From contig JAILWY010000006.1 in the NCBI GenBank assembly GCA_022113835.1, forward strand, positions 3,782,001-3,846,000: a stretch of 64,000 nt of DNA, read 5' to 3'. Each line of letters begins with the position of its first letter. Position 1 is the stretch's first letter. Origin of the DNA: Atopsyche davidsoni. Lineage: Eukaryota; Arthropoda; Insecta; Trichoptera; Hydrobiosidae. Position numbers and translations under genes: made by a program. The notes under the pieces were generated by a model. The model saw only the letters and a list, made by a program, of their open reading frames with translations, did not search any database and was not told where the DNA came from. This document shows, piece after piece, positions 25,925 through 36,370 of the stretch.

Positions 25925-26135
25925 ATCTATTACGGTTCCGTTTTGCCTTGGCGGCAGAGTTCCGAGTCGATCCGGTGCGAAATGTGGAAAGAAAATCGCT
26001 GCCCATATTCGGCGACGCACCGCCGGGAAAGGCGATCGGAAGAATAGGATGTATATATAAATGTAGAAAGAGAAGTAGAAACCCGTGTGAACCGAACAGA
26101 GATGGAAGATAATGGCAGCAGCACCATTACTGGGT
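25925..26135. promoter_or_regulatory. GC-richer island
   Basis: Contains GGCGACGCACCGCCGGGAAAGG and AGTCGATCCGG in an AT-rich setting, with no supported coding frame. Candidate CRE from composition only. Confidence 0.18.
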
Positions 26136-26642
26136 TAACGAGAATGCATTTTTCAAGGCCACAGTTAAATCAATTGTTAAATCTATTGCTAAATTGTTTG
26201 TACGTACTTTAAACGAGTAGACCATAATTTTGAAGCTGTAAAATAACCAAATGTGTTTTACAATTTTAATTGCTTTCAGTATTGAAAAAATGAGAAAATA
26301 GTTGGTTTGTAAGGTTAGTAATAAAGGCTGCTTATTTTTATCTAAAGTTCATGTTTTGACAGATGAATCTAAAAATTGAAGTAATTGGAATAACGACGGT
26401 GTCAGTTCGATCATCGTATAGACCAGAGCAATTAATTAAAAAAAATTACAAGACTTACGAACAAATAAATAAATAAACTAATTAATAAATTATTTTTATA
26501 TAATTATAATAAATCATACTATGATGTCCATTTATGTTGTTCTCACGTTTCTGTTACAGTTTATCATTTTTAAATACATATTTAGAAATTTTTATTATAT
26601 TATACTATATAGTATAATTATTGAATTTATATCTTCACACTA

Positions 26643-26680
26643 CAAAACACTCAAGTACTATTTGCACGTTGAGTGTTTTG
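26643..26680. repeat. Short perfect hairpin
   Basis: CAAAACACTCAA (26643-26654) pairs perfectly with TTGAGTGTTTTG (26669-26680) around a 14-bp loop. The stem contains CACTCAAG, an NK2-type word. It is too short for a typical microRNA precursor. It could be a paired transcription-factor site or chance. Confidence 0.5.
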
Positions 26681-26994
26681 TTTCATAAAAAAATATCGCG
26701 TATTCAACGGATATACAATGTATATTTTTACACTTATATATTTAAAAAAATAAAGAGCACATTTAAAGCTTCAAGAATATTATATATTTAATTATGGTAG
26801 TTAATTACAATAGTCAAATAAAAAAAACATATCGTGACATTGAAAATAACAGTAAAATCTGATTTGATGAACTTTTTATACATAGAATAAAGTATTAATA
26901 AATAAATAATAACTTTTACTGACCATTTAAAAAATATTAAGACAGCGTTGTTGCTTACATAAGTGTGAATTATTTAAAGTATTTTAATTTAGCG

Positions 26995-27195
26995 GGTCTG
27001 TGGTTTGGCAGCACTTCAGGGGAAAAAAAATATCAAAGGACGAAGTACTGTTAGCAACGGAAGCCATTTTACACGGTGTACCGGAGCGGCGACCAGCACA
27101 CAAGATTAATCTGTGATCGCAGCCGAGTGCCAATTTCCACCTCACGTGCCGGTCGACATTGAAATCGTGACCTTGGGGATATTAATCTCAAACAA
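26995..27195. promoter_or_regulatory. GC-richer island with RUNX-like word
   Basis: GGTCTGTGGTTTGGCAGC contains the RUNX core TGTGGTTT, and GGTGTACCGGAGCGGCGACC follows. Candidate enhancer by motif only. Confidence 0.2.
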
Positions 27196-27879
27196 TCTCA
27201 GGTGTAACTTGTTGCTTCTTACATTAGTCACATTTTATTATTATGGCGTGGAATTTTAATTAACACGCCGGCAGTCGAAATGATATAAAAACACAGGTGC
27301 AGGAATATATATATATATACATATATAAATATTAAAATGCTTACTTATAAAGTATTGTGGGTTTTCTATATTAGTAAAATATATATATATATTGAGATCT
27401 TAGTTAAAATGGCGTAAAAGTTGAACTAGGCGAGCGGCACTTAAAATTTTTCATGTAAGATTATTTTGTTATCACCCTCATACAAGATTGTAATACTAAC
27501 TATTCAAATCACATTTAAACTATTATTTATTATTCATATTATGTGCATAATATCTCAGTATCACTAGTCTTGTCAATATCTCCGTCCTATATCTCTGAGA
27601 GTGAAAGTTTGGTGACAATTAAACAACACCACTATCTAAGCATTGCATGTCATATGAACCATGTTTATGTAAGTTGATAAAAATACTACAAGATCAGCAG
27701 AGCGCTACAGAGAGTACATATTTAAAAATTAGACTTTCTCCTGGTATGAGAGCCAGGTATGAAAATACATTCTTATTTCTAAATTATCTAGATGTCTCTT
27801 TTGGTAGCAAATCTATAAGAATTTCTACATTTATAGTATCTCATTAGTAAAATATATAGCATTACAACGAGAACGGATT
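27196..27879. other. Noncoding DNA left of the LINE
   Basis: AT-rich, with short AT runs near 27308 and 27380. No feature recognised. Confidence 0.5.
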
Positions 27880-27892
27880 CAAATGCATTGAT
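27880..27892. repeat. LINE target-site duplication, left
   Basis: CAAATGCATTGAT, repeated exactly at 29856-29868. It sits directly outside the poly(T) that represents the 3' tail of the minus-strand insertion. Confidence 0.92.
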
Positions 27893-29855
27893 TTTTTTTT
27901 ATTTTTATATATATGTTTGGTACCTTGCTTGTTATATACAAGGTATTTCGTCACAATTTGGGGAAACTTTCCAAACTCGTCAATCGAATTGATCTATAAA
28001 TGGGAGTGACTGATGCTACACCCCCTGGTTTATCTTTTTTATGGTTCCGATAACATGCTTTAAGAAGCCATCCAGTGACTTCATCAACTGTGGGTGTCTC
28101 GCCACTGACTTCAGGTCATCCAGGCACAGACCTTCCTGTCGGCATTGGCTCTCCAGTTGGTGTCTCTGAAGACCAAATATGGGGCATGAACCCACAAGGT
28201 GGATCACTGTTTGTGGAGTCAAATCATCACAAGGGCATGTGTCGTCGCTCGTCAAGTGGAACCTGCGGAGATAACTTCTCATCGCTCCATGACCCGTTAA
28301 GAGCTGGGTTGATTCAAAGCTAATTCCGCAGGTATTCCTGTATACAGCGGCGTCCGTTACAGAATCAAAGAACATCTTTGTTACGTTTCCTTGCGGAGAG
28401 CTTGTGTACCTTTCGTTCCATGTGTCCATTGTAGTTTTCCTCTGGAGATTTTTTGCGAAACTCAGAGGAAAGTCGGAAAATACATAAGTCATTTTCTTTT
28501 TGGTGGCTTCTTTAGCCTTTTCGTCAGCTCTCTCGTTGCCAACAAGACCTACGTGAGCTCTCACCCAGCCTATCTCGATGTTAACATCACTTGCTTGGAT
28601 TTCTCTTAGCTTTTTCTGGATGTTTACAATTAGAGGGTTGGTTGATTGTTTGGATATACTGTCTACCCCCGAGCGACAATCAGTGAGTATTTTCACTGAC
28701 TGCCACCTACCAGATGGTTTTAGTAATATCCAGCGAAGAGCCTCGTTAATAGCAACGAGCTCACTCTGAAATACGGAGCAGTAGTCAGCAAGTTTCAATG
28801 TTCTAGCAGGAAGTTCTTGGCCGTTTTCATATGGAACAAAAGCCGCTCCAACCTTTCCCTCGAGTAAGCTACCGTCCGTGTATATAGTGAGCTCATTGTC
28901 TTTTGGCGTAGGGATATCTTGGTCAAAATATCGGGGGTCACTTTGATGTCTCTGACTCGGATGAGGCAATGAAAAAATGTCAACTACTCCTTGATATTTC
29001 CTATCACTAGGAAGAAAATCGGTGATGCCTCGTTTCTTGACATTGTATATTGCTTGCCTCTCTTGTATCATCAGGTCCAGTGGAATGAGGCCAGAAATGG
29101 CCTGGGCTGATACAAGTGATACAGTTCTGTATGCTCTGCATATTCTGAGTGCAAATTGTCTCTGAAAAGTGTCTAGTTTCTTCTTATTTGTTTTCTTTTT
29201 GGTTGCCTCAGCCCATACGCTTGCCGCGTATGTGATTAAAGGCTCGACAGCTCCAATGTAGAGTGCTTTCATCACGTCAGGAGAGCATCCCCATGTGGGT
29301 TTCGTTGCTCTTACAATCATTTGGGTTATCGCAGCGGCTTTCTTACACACGTTGTCGATATGGCGAGACCAGTTTAAATTTTTATCTATTGTCAGTCCTA
29401 GGATTTTGAAATGATCGACTAGGGTGAGAATTTTGCCATTCATCGTGATTTTCGGGGTACGTTCTCTCCGGCGGGTTATCAGCATCGCGTTCGTTTTATG
29501 CTCTGAGAATTCTAATTTCACTTTTTTACCCCAGTTAACTATGCGCTGGAGAGCAGACGATGTCAGCGACTCGGCATCTTCAATAGTATTGGCCGATACT
29601 ATTAGGAGAACATCATCAGCAAAGGCCTGTACGTGGCAGTGTTCTCTGAAATCTATACTGAGCAGGTCGTCCAGTATTATATTCCAGAAAGTTGGACCAC
29701 ATGTAGAACCTTGGATGCACCCTTTAGTAGTCATCTTGCAGCGTGTAATTCCGGCATGGCTGATTTGCACAGTTCTATTGGAGAGATAGCTTCTGACGAG
29801 TTCAAATAAGTTGCACGGACATTGCTTTGCTGCTAGTTGGTGTAGCAAGAATGGC
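27893..29855 (-). mobile_element. 5'-truncated LINE (I/R1/LOA group) with RNase H
   Basis: An insertion of about 1.96 kb lies between 13-bp duplications. Its 3' end is an A-rich tail (poly-T on the + strand from 27893), so it reads right to left. The 5' end is cut inside the reverse transcriptase domain, as is usual for target-primed insertion. The remaining open frame has no stop and the duplication is exact, so the insertion is young. The presence of RNase H after RT points to the I, R1 or LOA groups rather than Jockey or RTE; the exact clade is not certain. Confidence 0.93.
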
Positions 29856-29884
29856 CAAATGCATTGATGCTTCAGGGTCTGCAT
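28016..29884 (-). CDS. LINE ORF2 fragment: reverse transcriptase C-terminal half plus RNase H
   Basis: This 622-codon open frame belongs to the truncated LINE. Its first nine or so codons lie in flanking DNA, because the element itself begins at 29855. RT motifs are seen at about residues 55-67 (GCIQGSTCGPTFW) and 88-91 (FADD, the catalytic pair). A thumb-like region follows. The RNase H domain spans about 333-460 with Asp337 in YTDGS, Glu375 in QSELVAIN, Asp402 in LTDCRSG, His444 and Asp454 in HVGLVGNERAD. A Cys/His-bearing tail near CPCDD...HLVGSCP follows, as in related elements. The N-terminal endonuclease and first RT motifs are missing, so it cannot retrotranspose on its own. It is not a host gene, although it is the second longest real frame in the window. 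Confidence 0.93.
   Translation of the reverse strand: MQTLKHQCIWPFLLHQLAAKQCPCNLFELVRSYLSNRTVQISHAGITRCKMTTKGCIQGSTCGPTFWNIILDDLLSIDFREHCHVQAFADDVLLIVSANTIEDAESLTSSALQRIVNWGKKVKLEFSEHKTNAMLITRRRERTPKITMNGKILTLVDHFKILGLTIDKNLNWSRHIDNVCKKAAAITQMIVRATKPTWGCSPDVMKALYIGAVEPLITYAASVWAEATKKKTNKKKLDTFQRQFALRICRAYRTVSLVSAQAISGLIPLDLMIQERQAIYNVKKRGITDFLPSDRKYQGVVDIFSLPHPSQRHQSDPRYFDQDIPTPKDNELTIYTDGSLLEGKVGAAFVPYENGQELPARTLKLADYCSVFQSELVAINEALRWILLKPSGRWQSVKILTDCRSGVDSISKQSTNPLIVNIQKKLREIQASDVNIEIGWVRAHVGLVGNERADEKAKEATKKKMTYVFSDFPLSFAKNLQRKTTMDTWNERYTSSPQGNVTKMFFDSVTDAAVYRNTCGISFESTQLLTGHGAMRSYLRRFHLTSDDTCPCDDLTPQTVIHLVGSCPIFGLQRHQLESQCRQEGLCLDDLKSVARHPQLMKSLDGFLKHVIGTIKKINQGV
29856..29868. repeat. 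LINE target-site duplication, right
   Basis: CAAATGCATTGAT, identical to 27880-27892. Confidence 0.92.
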
Positions 29885-29993
29885 ATCTGAAAACCGATTC
29901 CGTGGATATACATATATATTTACAGCATATTCAAACGATATGTCTCGGAACTATTATAAAATCTTCGAAATATTCAAAAAATTTTCATATATA

Positions 29994-29998
<5 letters not shown>

Positions 29999-30050
<52 letters not shown>
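29999..30050. repeat. (AT)n microsatellite
   Basis: A 52-bp AT run with imperfect AT-rich shoulders, about 130 bp beyond the LINE. Confidence 0.95.
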
Positions 30051-30054
<4 letters not shown>

Positions 30055-33043
30055 ATATATTTTAATTACTTTCGCCATATTTAAGAGTTCATAGCTAATT
30101 CAAAGAAACTCTTTTTGACGAATTTTTATCAGAATATTACAATATGTGTACCACTCTTTAGAAACTCCTTCAGATTCCGAAGCGAATTTTCAAAGAATGT
30201 AACTAAAAGATATAACCGGAAACATGGGTGTTCCACGCCATTTCGGAACGCGCAGGTCATCAATATTGCAAACGAAAAAGGGAGCGACCATCTTGTAATG
30301 ACAAAAGCAAGAAGGGATGCTTTTATCTCTAATAACAGTTTATAGTGTATCCAGATTTAGAATGTCTACCAATTTGATTTTTCTATATTTTAAATTTTAT
30401 TTTCTACTTTGATGCTTTTTGAGATGAACCCTCAATACATGTAATATAATATATGATTGCAATAATAATATTCACAAATAATGTATAATAATATGTTAAC
30501 TATTTCATTTAAAAGCCTTATAAATCAGTGCGCATATATTTTTTCCTATTTCCTAATGTGTAACTCTGCCATAAGATCCTGATGTAGATTTGATCTTGAG
30601 TTTTCAGATTCAACTGTCATTTTCCCATTTCCACTATTTTCCAAGTGAAAGCTAAAAATATACGGAAGCTTATTAAATATTAGTCCAAATATTGGCAAAG
30701 GAAAAAAAAGGGCCACGGCGAGTCCCCAGTCGCTAAATAATCAGTGTGTTCGGGAGCGGAACAGGCGCCGGCGGCCGTTCCCCGACTAATCTGCGGCGAC
30801 ATGCCGCGGCGGCCCACTTGGACAGGGTGATCCACGTGCTTATCCGTTTATTCAAATATTCTTTAGCATATACTTCATGAGTAAAATTAAAATATACACT
30901 ATTCTTAAGCGCCAAGATTGGTCACTGAACATATATTTATATATATATTTATATATATATTTATATATATACACATATATGCTTAGCCAGACATTATTAA
31001 TTCGGCTGTAATCTCAACTACTAGTCACTGGGCAGATTCATATGACACAATACAGCAAATAATAATTATAAAATATTTGATCAAATGTTTTCAATAAACA
31101 ATAATGATAATTTTTTTGAAGTATTTAAAATTATTGTAACATAAAATAGATAAATGTTAATTGCAATTAAATAAAAGTAAAATGGGAAAACCGGCATATG
31201 CTAAAATGTTGTGAGTTTTTTTTAACACGGCAATATTTTACCACAAAACATCTGAGTAAGTGTAAATGATCTTAAGATGAATGATAGATATAAATGATGC
31301 TTTAGTCAAAAAGAAAACATAATTTTTTCATATTTGATATCAATGCATGCGCCTACATATAAAATATACAAAAAAATACTTAATGAAACTAACACGAATC
31401 TCCCAGTATACTAGGCTCCCTGTACAGAGTGTTCTCTACCCACAGAGCGCTCACAGCGAGACCGAGTCCCGCGGGGCGCTCCACAAGAATCAGTTTTTGA
31501 AATAATATTGTGGTATTATGAGATTTTCGGGAGGCTCGGGCTAATATTTATGTATGCTCGATGAAAAGTTCACAAGTAAAAAACATAATTATTGAATTAA
31601 AAACATTTAAAATTTACTTACACATAAAAAAAAGTTGCTCGTAGATTTATGAATATGTGTATAAGAATAAATATTTTATAAATATATGTAAAATGTTAAA
31701 CTGATATTATTAAAATTATTTTTGATTATGTATACCTAGATAATTAGTGGTAGATAAGGTCAGAATGTAGAGAAATGTTACAACTTTTTTAATGCATTAT
31801 GATTTATGAATTTCTAATAAAATTACTTTATTTACAAAAATGGTGATAATATAATTTTATTATTCTTATTATTTTATGAAGAATTGAATGGAAAATCCAT
31901 ATTTATAAATAAATACTCTTATAAAATCATAATTAACTTCAATATCAAGCATATAATTCATAAAATTTAAATTAACTGGGTAGTTTCTGAAAATTATTAG
32001 AATATCCCTCATACGTGTTTTATTTTTCTTTTCTTTAGACTCCTCCAATGCGAATGCTGTGTACATAATACAGTTAACTTAATTAGAATGCCTAGAAGAA
32101 ACGTAATTAACGTGTAATTACAGGTGAGTCCCTAAGGCTTTGGTTACGTTTTGTATTTATAAAAATAATAGTGCACATTAAGTTTTTATACAAAAAAATA
32201 TATTCAAAAAAAATAATTGTAACGATGGTTAGGGATGTAAAATTGTAAAAAATCTAAACATTTTCAATATAAGTGTATTACAAAGTCAATATTTATAACC
32301 AATTATATGAGAACATTATGCCTATATTTAAAATTTTAATAATTTTATTTTTTTTGATAATTCTAAGAAAATATTTGGCAAAAACAATTAAGAGAATGAA
32401 CTGTAGTGTATTGTATTAGACAAAGTAAATTGAGAATGTGGTTAAAGTACTTATGCGACATATTGTGTAAAAAGCACATTGCACACTCGCCTTTTTAGAG
32501 AAAATTCATATATATATATATATAAATATATATATTTTTTAATTGTTTAAAAATCGGACACGTGTATTAATTTATATAAGTAAATAAAAAAACATATGGT
32601 CAACTTTGCATTTAATTGTTAAAATAAACCTGGCCATCGTCATCATTATTATCATAATCATTACAAATTATTCTAGAATTTAAGAATATTTTTTGAAAAT
32701 TATGATTCAATAAATTACAGACAATAAATTTTTATTTTTCAGGGCATATCAATGTTAAGCACATTTCTTAAATAAAACTTAAAATTAACCATTATTTAAC
32801 AAACCATTTTAGTATTGCAATAGAGATTCATTATAAGAAAAAATATGGCTTCAGAATACATATTATTTGTATATTGTGTTAAGTATTTTTAGACAATTCA
32901 ATGAAAAATCAATTTAAATTATTTAGTATATAAATGGACCTTTGTTTCATTTTGTATGGGCGTACTTTGACATAGGAAAAAGAAAAAAGGAAAGCATCGC
33001 CGTTCTCCTAACCCACCCCCTCTGTTAAAAACAACCCCATGGC
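30051..33043. other. Noncoding DNA upstream of the natalisin gene
   Basis: AT-rich with GC-richer blocks at about 30705-30850 (contains GGAACAGGCGCCGGCGGCCG) and 31395-31500 (contains AGTCCCGCGGGGCGCTCC). Imperfect ATATTT repeats lie at 30930-30975 and AT runs near 32510. No gene is supported. As the immediate 5' side of the neuropeptide gene it may hold its neuronal enhancers, but no motif proves that. Confidence 0.45.
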
Positions 33044-33050
33044 TATAAAA
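33044..33050 (+). promoter_or_regulatory. TATA box of the natalisin gene
   Basis: TATAAAA within GGCTATAAAAGGC, a strong consensus TATA box, lies about 200 bp before the exon 1 donor. Transcription should start near 33070-33080 (GTCACCACATTCC). TATA promoters are common for insect neuropeptide genes. Confidence 0.75.
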
Positions 33051-33073
33051 GGCTCTGAATCCAACAAGTCACC

Positions 33074-33252
33074 ACATTCCAAGTCCTAGCTCGAGTACAA
33101 CAGGACCATAAGAGAAAGCTCAAATAATTTTTTCAGTTATTTATTCTTAAATGTTTTCTTGTTATAGTGTTGATTTTTTTTCAACAAAAGTTAAGGCCGT
33201 TTTTATTTTTTAATTTGTTCTTAGAAGTTTTCTTGACTGGCGCATTCAACAG
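33074..33252 (+). other. Noncoding exon 1 of the natalisin transcript
   Basis: The start is placed about 30 bp after the TATA box and is approximate. The end is fixed by the consensus donor ACAG/GTGAGTAC at 33253. There is no long frame, so this is 5' UTR. The intron runs 33253-34104 (852 bp) and ends in TTTTTGTTACAG. Confidence 0.65.
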
Positions 33253-34114
33253 GTGAGTACTTATATTTTTAGGCTAAAAAAGGAATTTCGCATTATTTCT
33301 TTATATCAAACACAATTTTTTTTATTATTATTTAAAAATGTACCTGTTATAACAACTTTTGTATTTTACAAAGGTTTGAATTGATTTATTCGTGTTTTCT
33401 AAATTCTTTGTTTGAGTGGTATTAGTGAAAAGTTTTATTTATTAAAACATATAATATGTATTATCAATTTCGGAATAGTATATTATGTGTTAGATAATAT
33501 TCAATATACTATAAGCGGAGCAAGTAAATGATTGAAAATCAATAATTAACAACCTCGCAACAGGAACTTACTTCGTTTAATATAATACATTTTATTTTTA
33601 AAAACTGTGTAAAAATGTTGAAGTTAAGACAAAATAAAATGCTTGCTTGTACAACTCGTTTTATAGTTAGTTTCGTTTTTTTTTTTTTTTTAATTTTCAA
33701 TCTTCAAAAATGATTGCCTGATTCAATTGTCTTTGATGTCTTGATTCTTGTAATAAAATGGCCTAAAAATATGGAATCTCTTTATAAAAAAATTGGAAAT
33801 AAATTATGTTCTCTTCAGAGTACATTTAGCGATGGTTTAGCTTATAGCAAAGATTGTACTCGACAAACAGGTTTAATTGTAATAATTAATATTTATATAA
33901 TAAATGTGAATAGCCAATTGCCTGGTGTCTTTTTTTTCACCAGTTTTGCTTTTCAAGGGCTACAGCAGATTTTGATGAAACCTATAAGAGGAAAAAACGC
34001 CCATAAACAAAAATGATCGTAATCTCCTAGCCTTTTAATATTTCTTAATTGTGTGTTAATTAACAAAGTCTTGCGTTTTACGAGTTTTTGTGTTTTTGTT
34101 ACAGTAATTTGGCA

Positions 34115-36370
34115 ATGCGTCAACCTATCGCGGTTGTGACGATAGCTTACATCATCGTCGCAGCCGGTCGTCCGTCAAGTGGCAATGCAGCTGTGACCTC
34201 AAAGGAACTATACCAAGCCCCTGCACCGACCCTCTCAGCTAAGGAGAATAACATCATCGAGAGCCATGCACAGAGATCCAAAAGAGTATCTCACTTTGCT
34301 GATTATTCCGATTGGGAGAACAGAGATCAAAGAAACGGTGCCGAACGCGACCCACCCGATCATGAAAAAGTACTCCAAATGCTCAACGAATACCTTGAAA
34401 AATTTGATGATAGACCTGAGTGGATAGGAACCATTCAAAAGAAGCAAGGAGCTGACGGACCGTTTTGGGGGAATCGTGGAAGGAGAACTGATACAAGTTT
34501 ACCTTTCATGATCAAAAGAAGAAATGAAGAAATTTTGCCAACATGGCCATCCCGAGGTAAAAAAGATGGAAGTGACTTTTCTAAGAGTAATAGAAGCCGA
34601 AGAGAAGAAGATTATGATCCATTTTGGGGTAACAGAGGCAGGCGAAGTGATAAAACAGCTATTTTCTGGGGTAATCGTGGTAAAAAAGATAATGCAGATC
34701 CGTTTTGGGGAAATCGTGGGAAAAAAAATGACGGGGATCCCTTTTGGGGTGTTCGTGGTAAAAAAGAATTAGGTGATCCATTTTGGGGTAATAGAGGAAA
34801 AAAGGACGGAGATGACCATTTTTGGGGAAGTAGAGGCAAAAAGGACGATGAACAATTTTGGGGTAGCCGAGGAAAGAAAGACAGTGATGACCATTTTTGG
34901 GGAAGTAGAGGCAAAAGGGACGACGAACAATTTTGGGGTAGCCGAGGAAAGAAAGACAATGATGACCATTTTTGGGGAAGTAGAGGCAAAAGGGACGACG
35001 AACAATTTTGGGGTAGCCGAGGAAAGAAAGACAGTGATGATCAGTTTTGGGGAAGTCGTGGAAAAAAGGACGATGACCAGTTTTGGGGAAGCCGGGGTAA
35101 AAAAGACGATGATCAATTTTGGGGAAGTCGGGGTAAAAAAGACGACGATCGGTTTTGGGGGAGTCGGGGTAAAAAAGACGACGATCAGTTTTGGGGAAGT
35201 CGCGGTAAAAAAGACGATGATCGATTTTGGGGAAGTCGGGGTAAAAAAGACGACGATCAGTTTTGGGGAAGTCGGGGTAAAAAAGACGACGATCAGTTTT
35301 GGGGAAGTCGCGGTAAAAAAGACGATGATCAATTTTGGGGAAGTCGTGGTAAAAAAGATGATGATCAGTTTTGGGGTAGTCGCGGTAAAAAAGATGACGA
35401 TCTGTTTTGGGGAAGTCGTGGTAAAAAAGATGATGATCAGTTTTGGGGAAGTCGCGGTAAAAAAGATGACGATCAATTTTGGGGAAGCCGAGGTAAAAAG
35501 AATAGTCTGACACGAGAACTGAATGTTAAAAAAGATATGGATGATCCTTTTTGGGGAAATAGAGGAAAGAAAGACGAAGATGATCCATTTTGGGGAATGA
35601 GAGGTAGGCGAGCCGAAAGCTCGAACCCATTTTGGGGTAATAGGGGTAAACGAAGTATGAATTGGCGTCAAAATTCGGATAAGCATCCACATCAACATAT
35701 TAAAGGTGAAGGGCAGTTATTTTATTTTCCGCATCAAAAAAACGGTGAAATTATTGATAAACATTTAAAATCTATAAAAGCGAAAATTCTAAAAGCTATG
35801 CTTAATTACGGCCACATAGGAAATGATCATAATAATATTCTTGTAAAACCACATTCATCTGAATATTTGAATAAAATAATAAACTTAAATGGTTTTAATA
35901 CGTTTGGCTCCAACTATAGCTCACAAATGTTAGCTAAGTTTATTTTATCACATAATAATTTGGCTATTGATCACAATACACAAAAGTATGACAAGTCAGA
36001 TAGAAATAAGAGAGATCTTATTTCACTACTTCAGAAAAATGTCAATACTTCCCACATGCAAAAAAAAATACATGGAAAGACTCAGTATAGTAAACTTGTG
36101 AAAAGAGACGTTTCTAAAGACGGCTATGCGAAAGGTTTAATGGAAATCGACAAAGCAATTGCAGAAACTATGCCCGTTAACCACATGAATAAATTTCCTT
36201 TAATTTTCGAAACTCCCCTAAATAACGACGACGGATTAAACTACATGGTGCAGGAGTTATTGGATTATAACGGATATCAAAATAAACAGACACCTGAACC
36301 AGAGGATCGGGAAGCTCTGAACAATATGCTTTGGTTTGGATCCAACATATTATCCCAACAAAGCAAGTGA
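34115..36370 (+). CDS. natalisin: Natalisin neuropeptide precursor, 28 FWGxR-amide copies
   Basis: A secreted prepropeptide of 751 residues. The ATG at 34115 was chosen because the in-frame sequence before it runs back through the intron acceptor. A hydrophobic signal peptide covers about residues 1-25 (IAVVTIAYIIVAAG core). RSKR at 54-57 and KK at 109-110 precede the first peptide. There are then 28 units of F-W-G-x-R-G followed by KK, KR or RR, from Phe117 to Phe506. The Gly gives the C-terminal amide and the dibasic pair the cleavage site. The x residue is Ser in 19 units, Asn in 7, Val in 1 and Met in 1. Nine units read DDDQFWGSRG exactly. The FxxxR-amide ending is the natalisin signature, a tachykinin-related arthropod family acting through a G-protein-coupled receptor and linked to mating behaviour and fecundity. 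A tail of about 240 residues (514-751) with KR sites follows. The copy number is very high for the family as I know it. Confidence 0.92.
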   Translation: MRQPIAVVTIAYIIVAAGRPSSGNAAVTSKELYQAPAPTLSAKENNIIESHAQRSKRVSHFADYSDWENRDQRNGAERDPPDHEKVLQMLNEYLEKFDDRPEWIGTIQKKQGADGPFWGNRGRRTDTSLPFMIKRRNEEILPTWPSRGKKDGSDFSKSNRSRREEDYDPFWGNRGRRSDKTAIFWGNRGKKDNADPFWGNRGKKNDGDPFWGVRGKKELGDPFWGNRGKKDGDDHFWGSRGKKDDEQFWGSRGKKDSDDHFWGSRGKRDDEQFWGSRGKKDNDDHFWGSRGKRDDEQFWGSRGKKDSDDQFWGSRGKKDDDQFWGSRGKKDDDQFWGSRGKKDDDRFWGSRGKKDDDQFWGSRGKKDDDRFWGSRGKKDDDQFWGSRGKKDDDQFWGSRGKKDDDQFWGSRGKKDDDQFWGSRGKKDDDLFWGSRGKKDDDQFWGSRGKKDDDQFWGSRGKKNSLTRELNVKKDMDDPFWGNRGKKDEDDPFWGMRGRRAESSNPFWGNRGKRSMNWRQNSDKHPHQHIKGEGQLFYFPHQKNGEIIDKHLKSIKAKILKAMLNYGHIGNDHNNILVKPHSSEYLNKIINLNGFNTFGSNYSSQMLAKFILSHNNLAIDHNTQKYDKSDRNKRDLISLLQKNVNTSHMQKKIHGKTQYSKLVKRDVSKDGYAKGLMEIDKAIAETMPVNHMNKFPLIFETPLNNDDGLNYMVQELLDYNGYQNKQTPEPEDREALNNMLWFGSNILSQQSK
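34803..35500 (+). repeat. Coding tandem repeat of 36-39 bp (peptide units 7-25)
   Basis: Nineteen consecutive FWGSRG units lie head to tail. Units 7-12 alternate a 13-codon form (DxDDHFWGSRGKK) and a 12-codon form (DDEQFWGSRGKK), giving a 75-bp dimer repeated three times. Units 13-25 are mostly a 36-bp monomer with only Asp-codon and Gln/Arg/Leu changes. The repeat leaves long false frames on the opposite strand and in another + frame. Confidence 0.95.

Noticed and set aside
34612..35698. Long open frames on the minus strand and in a second + frame across the natalisin array (125-309 codons)
   Set aside because: They follow the 36-bp repeat, have no stop only because the unit is a multiple of three, and translate to monotonous repeats. 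They are shadows of the real gene.
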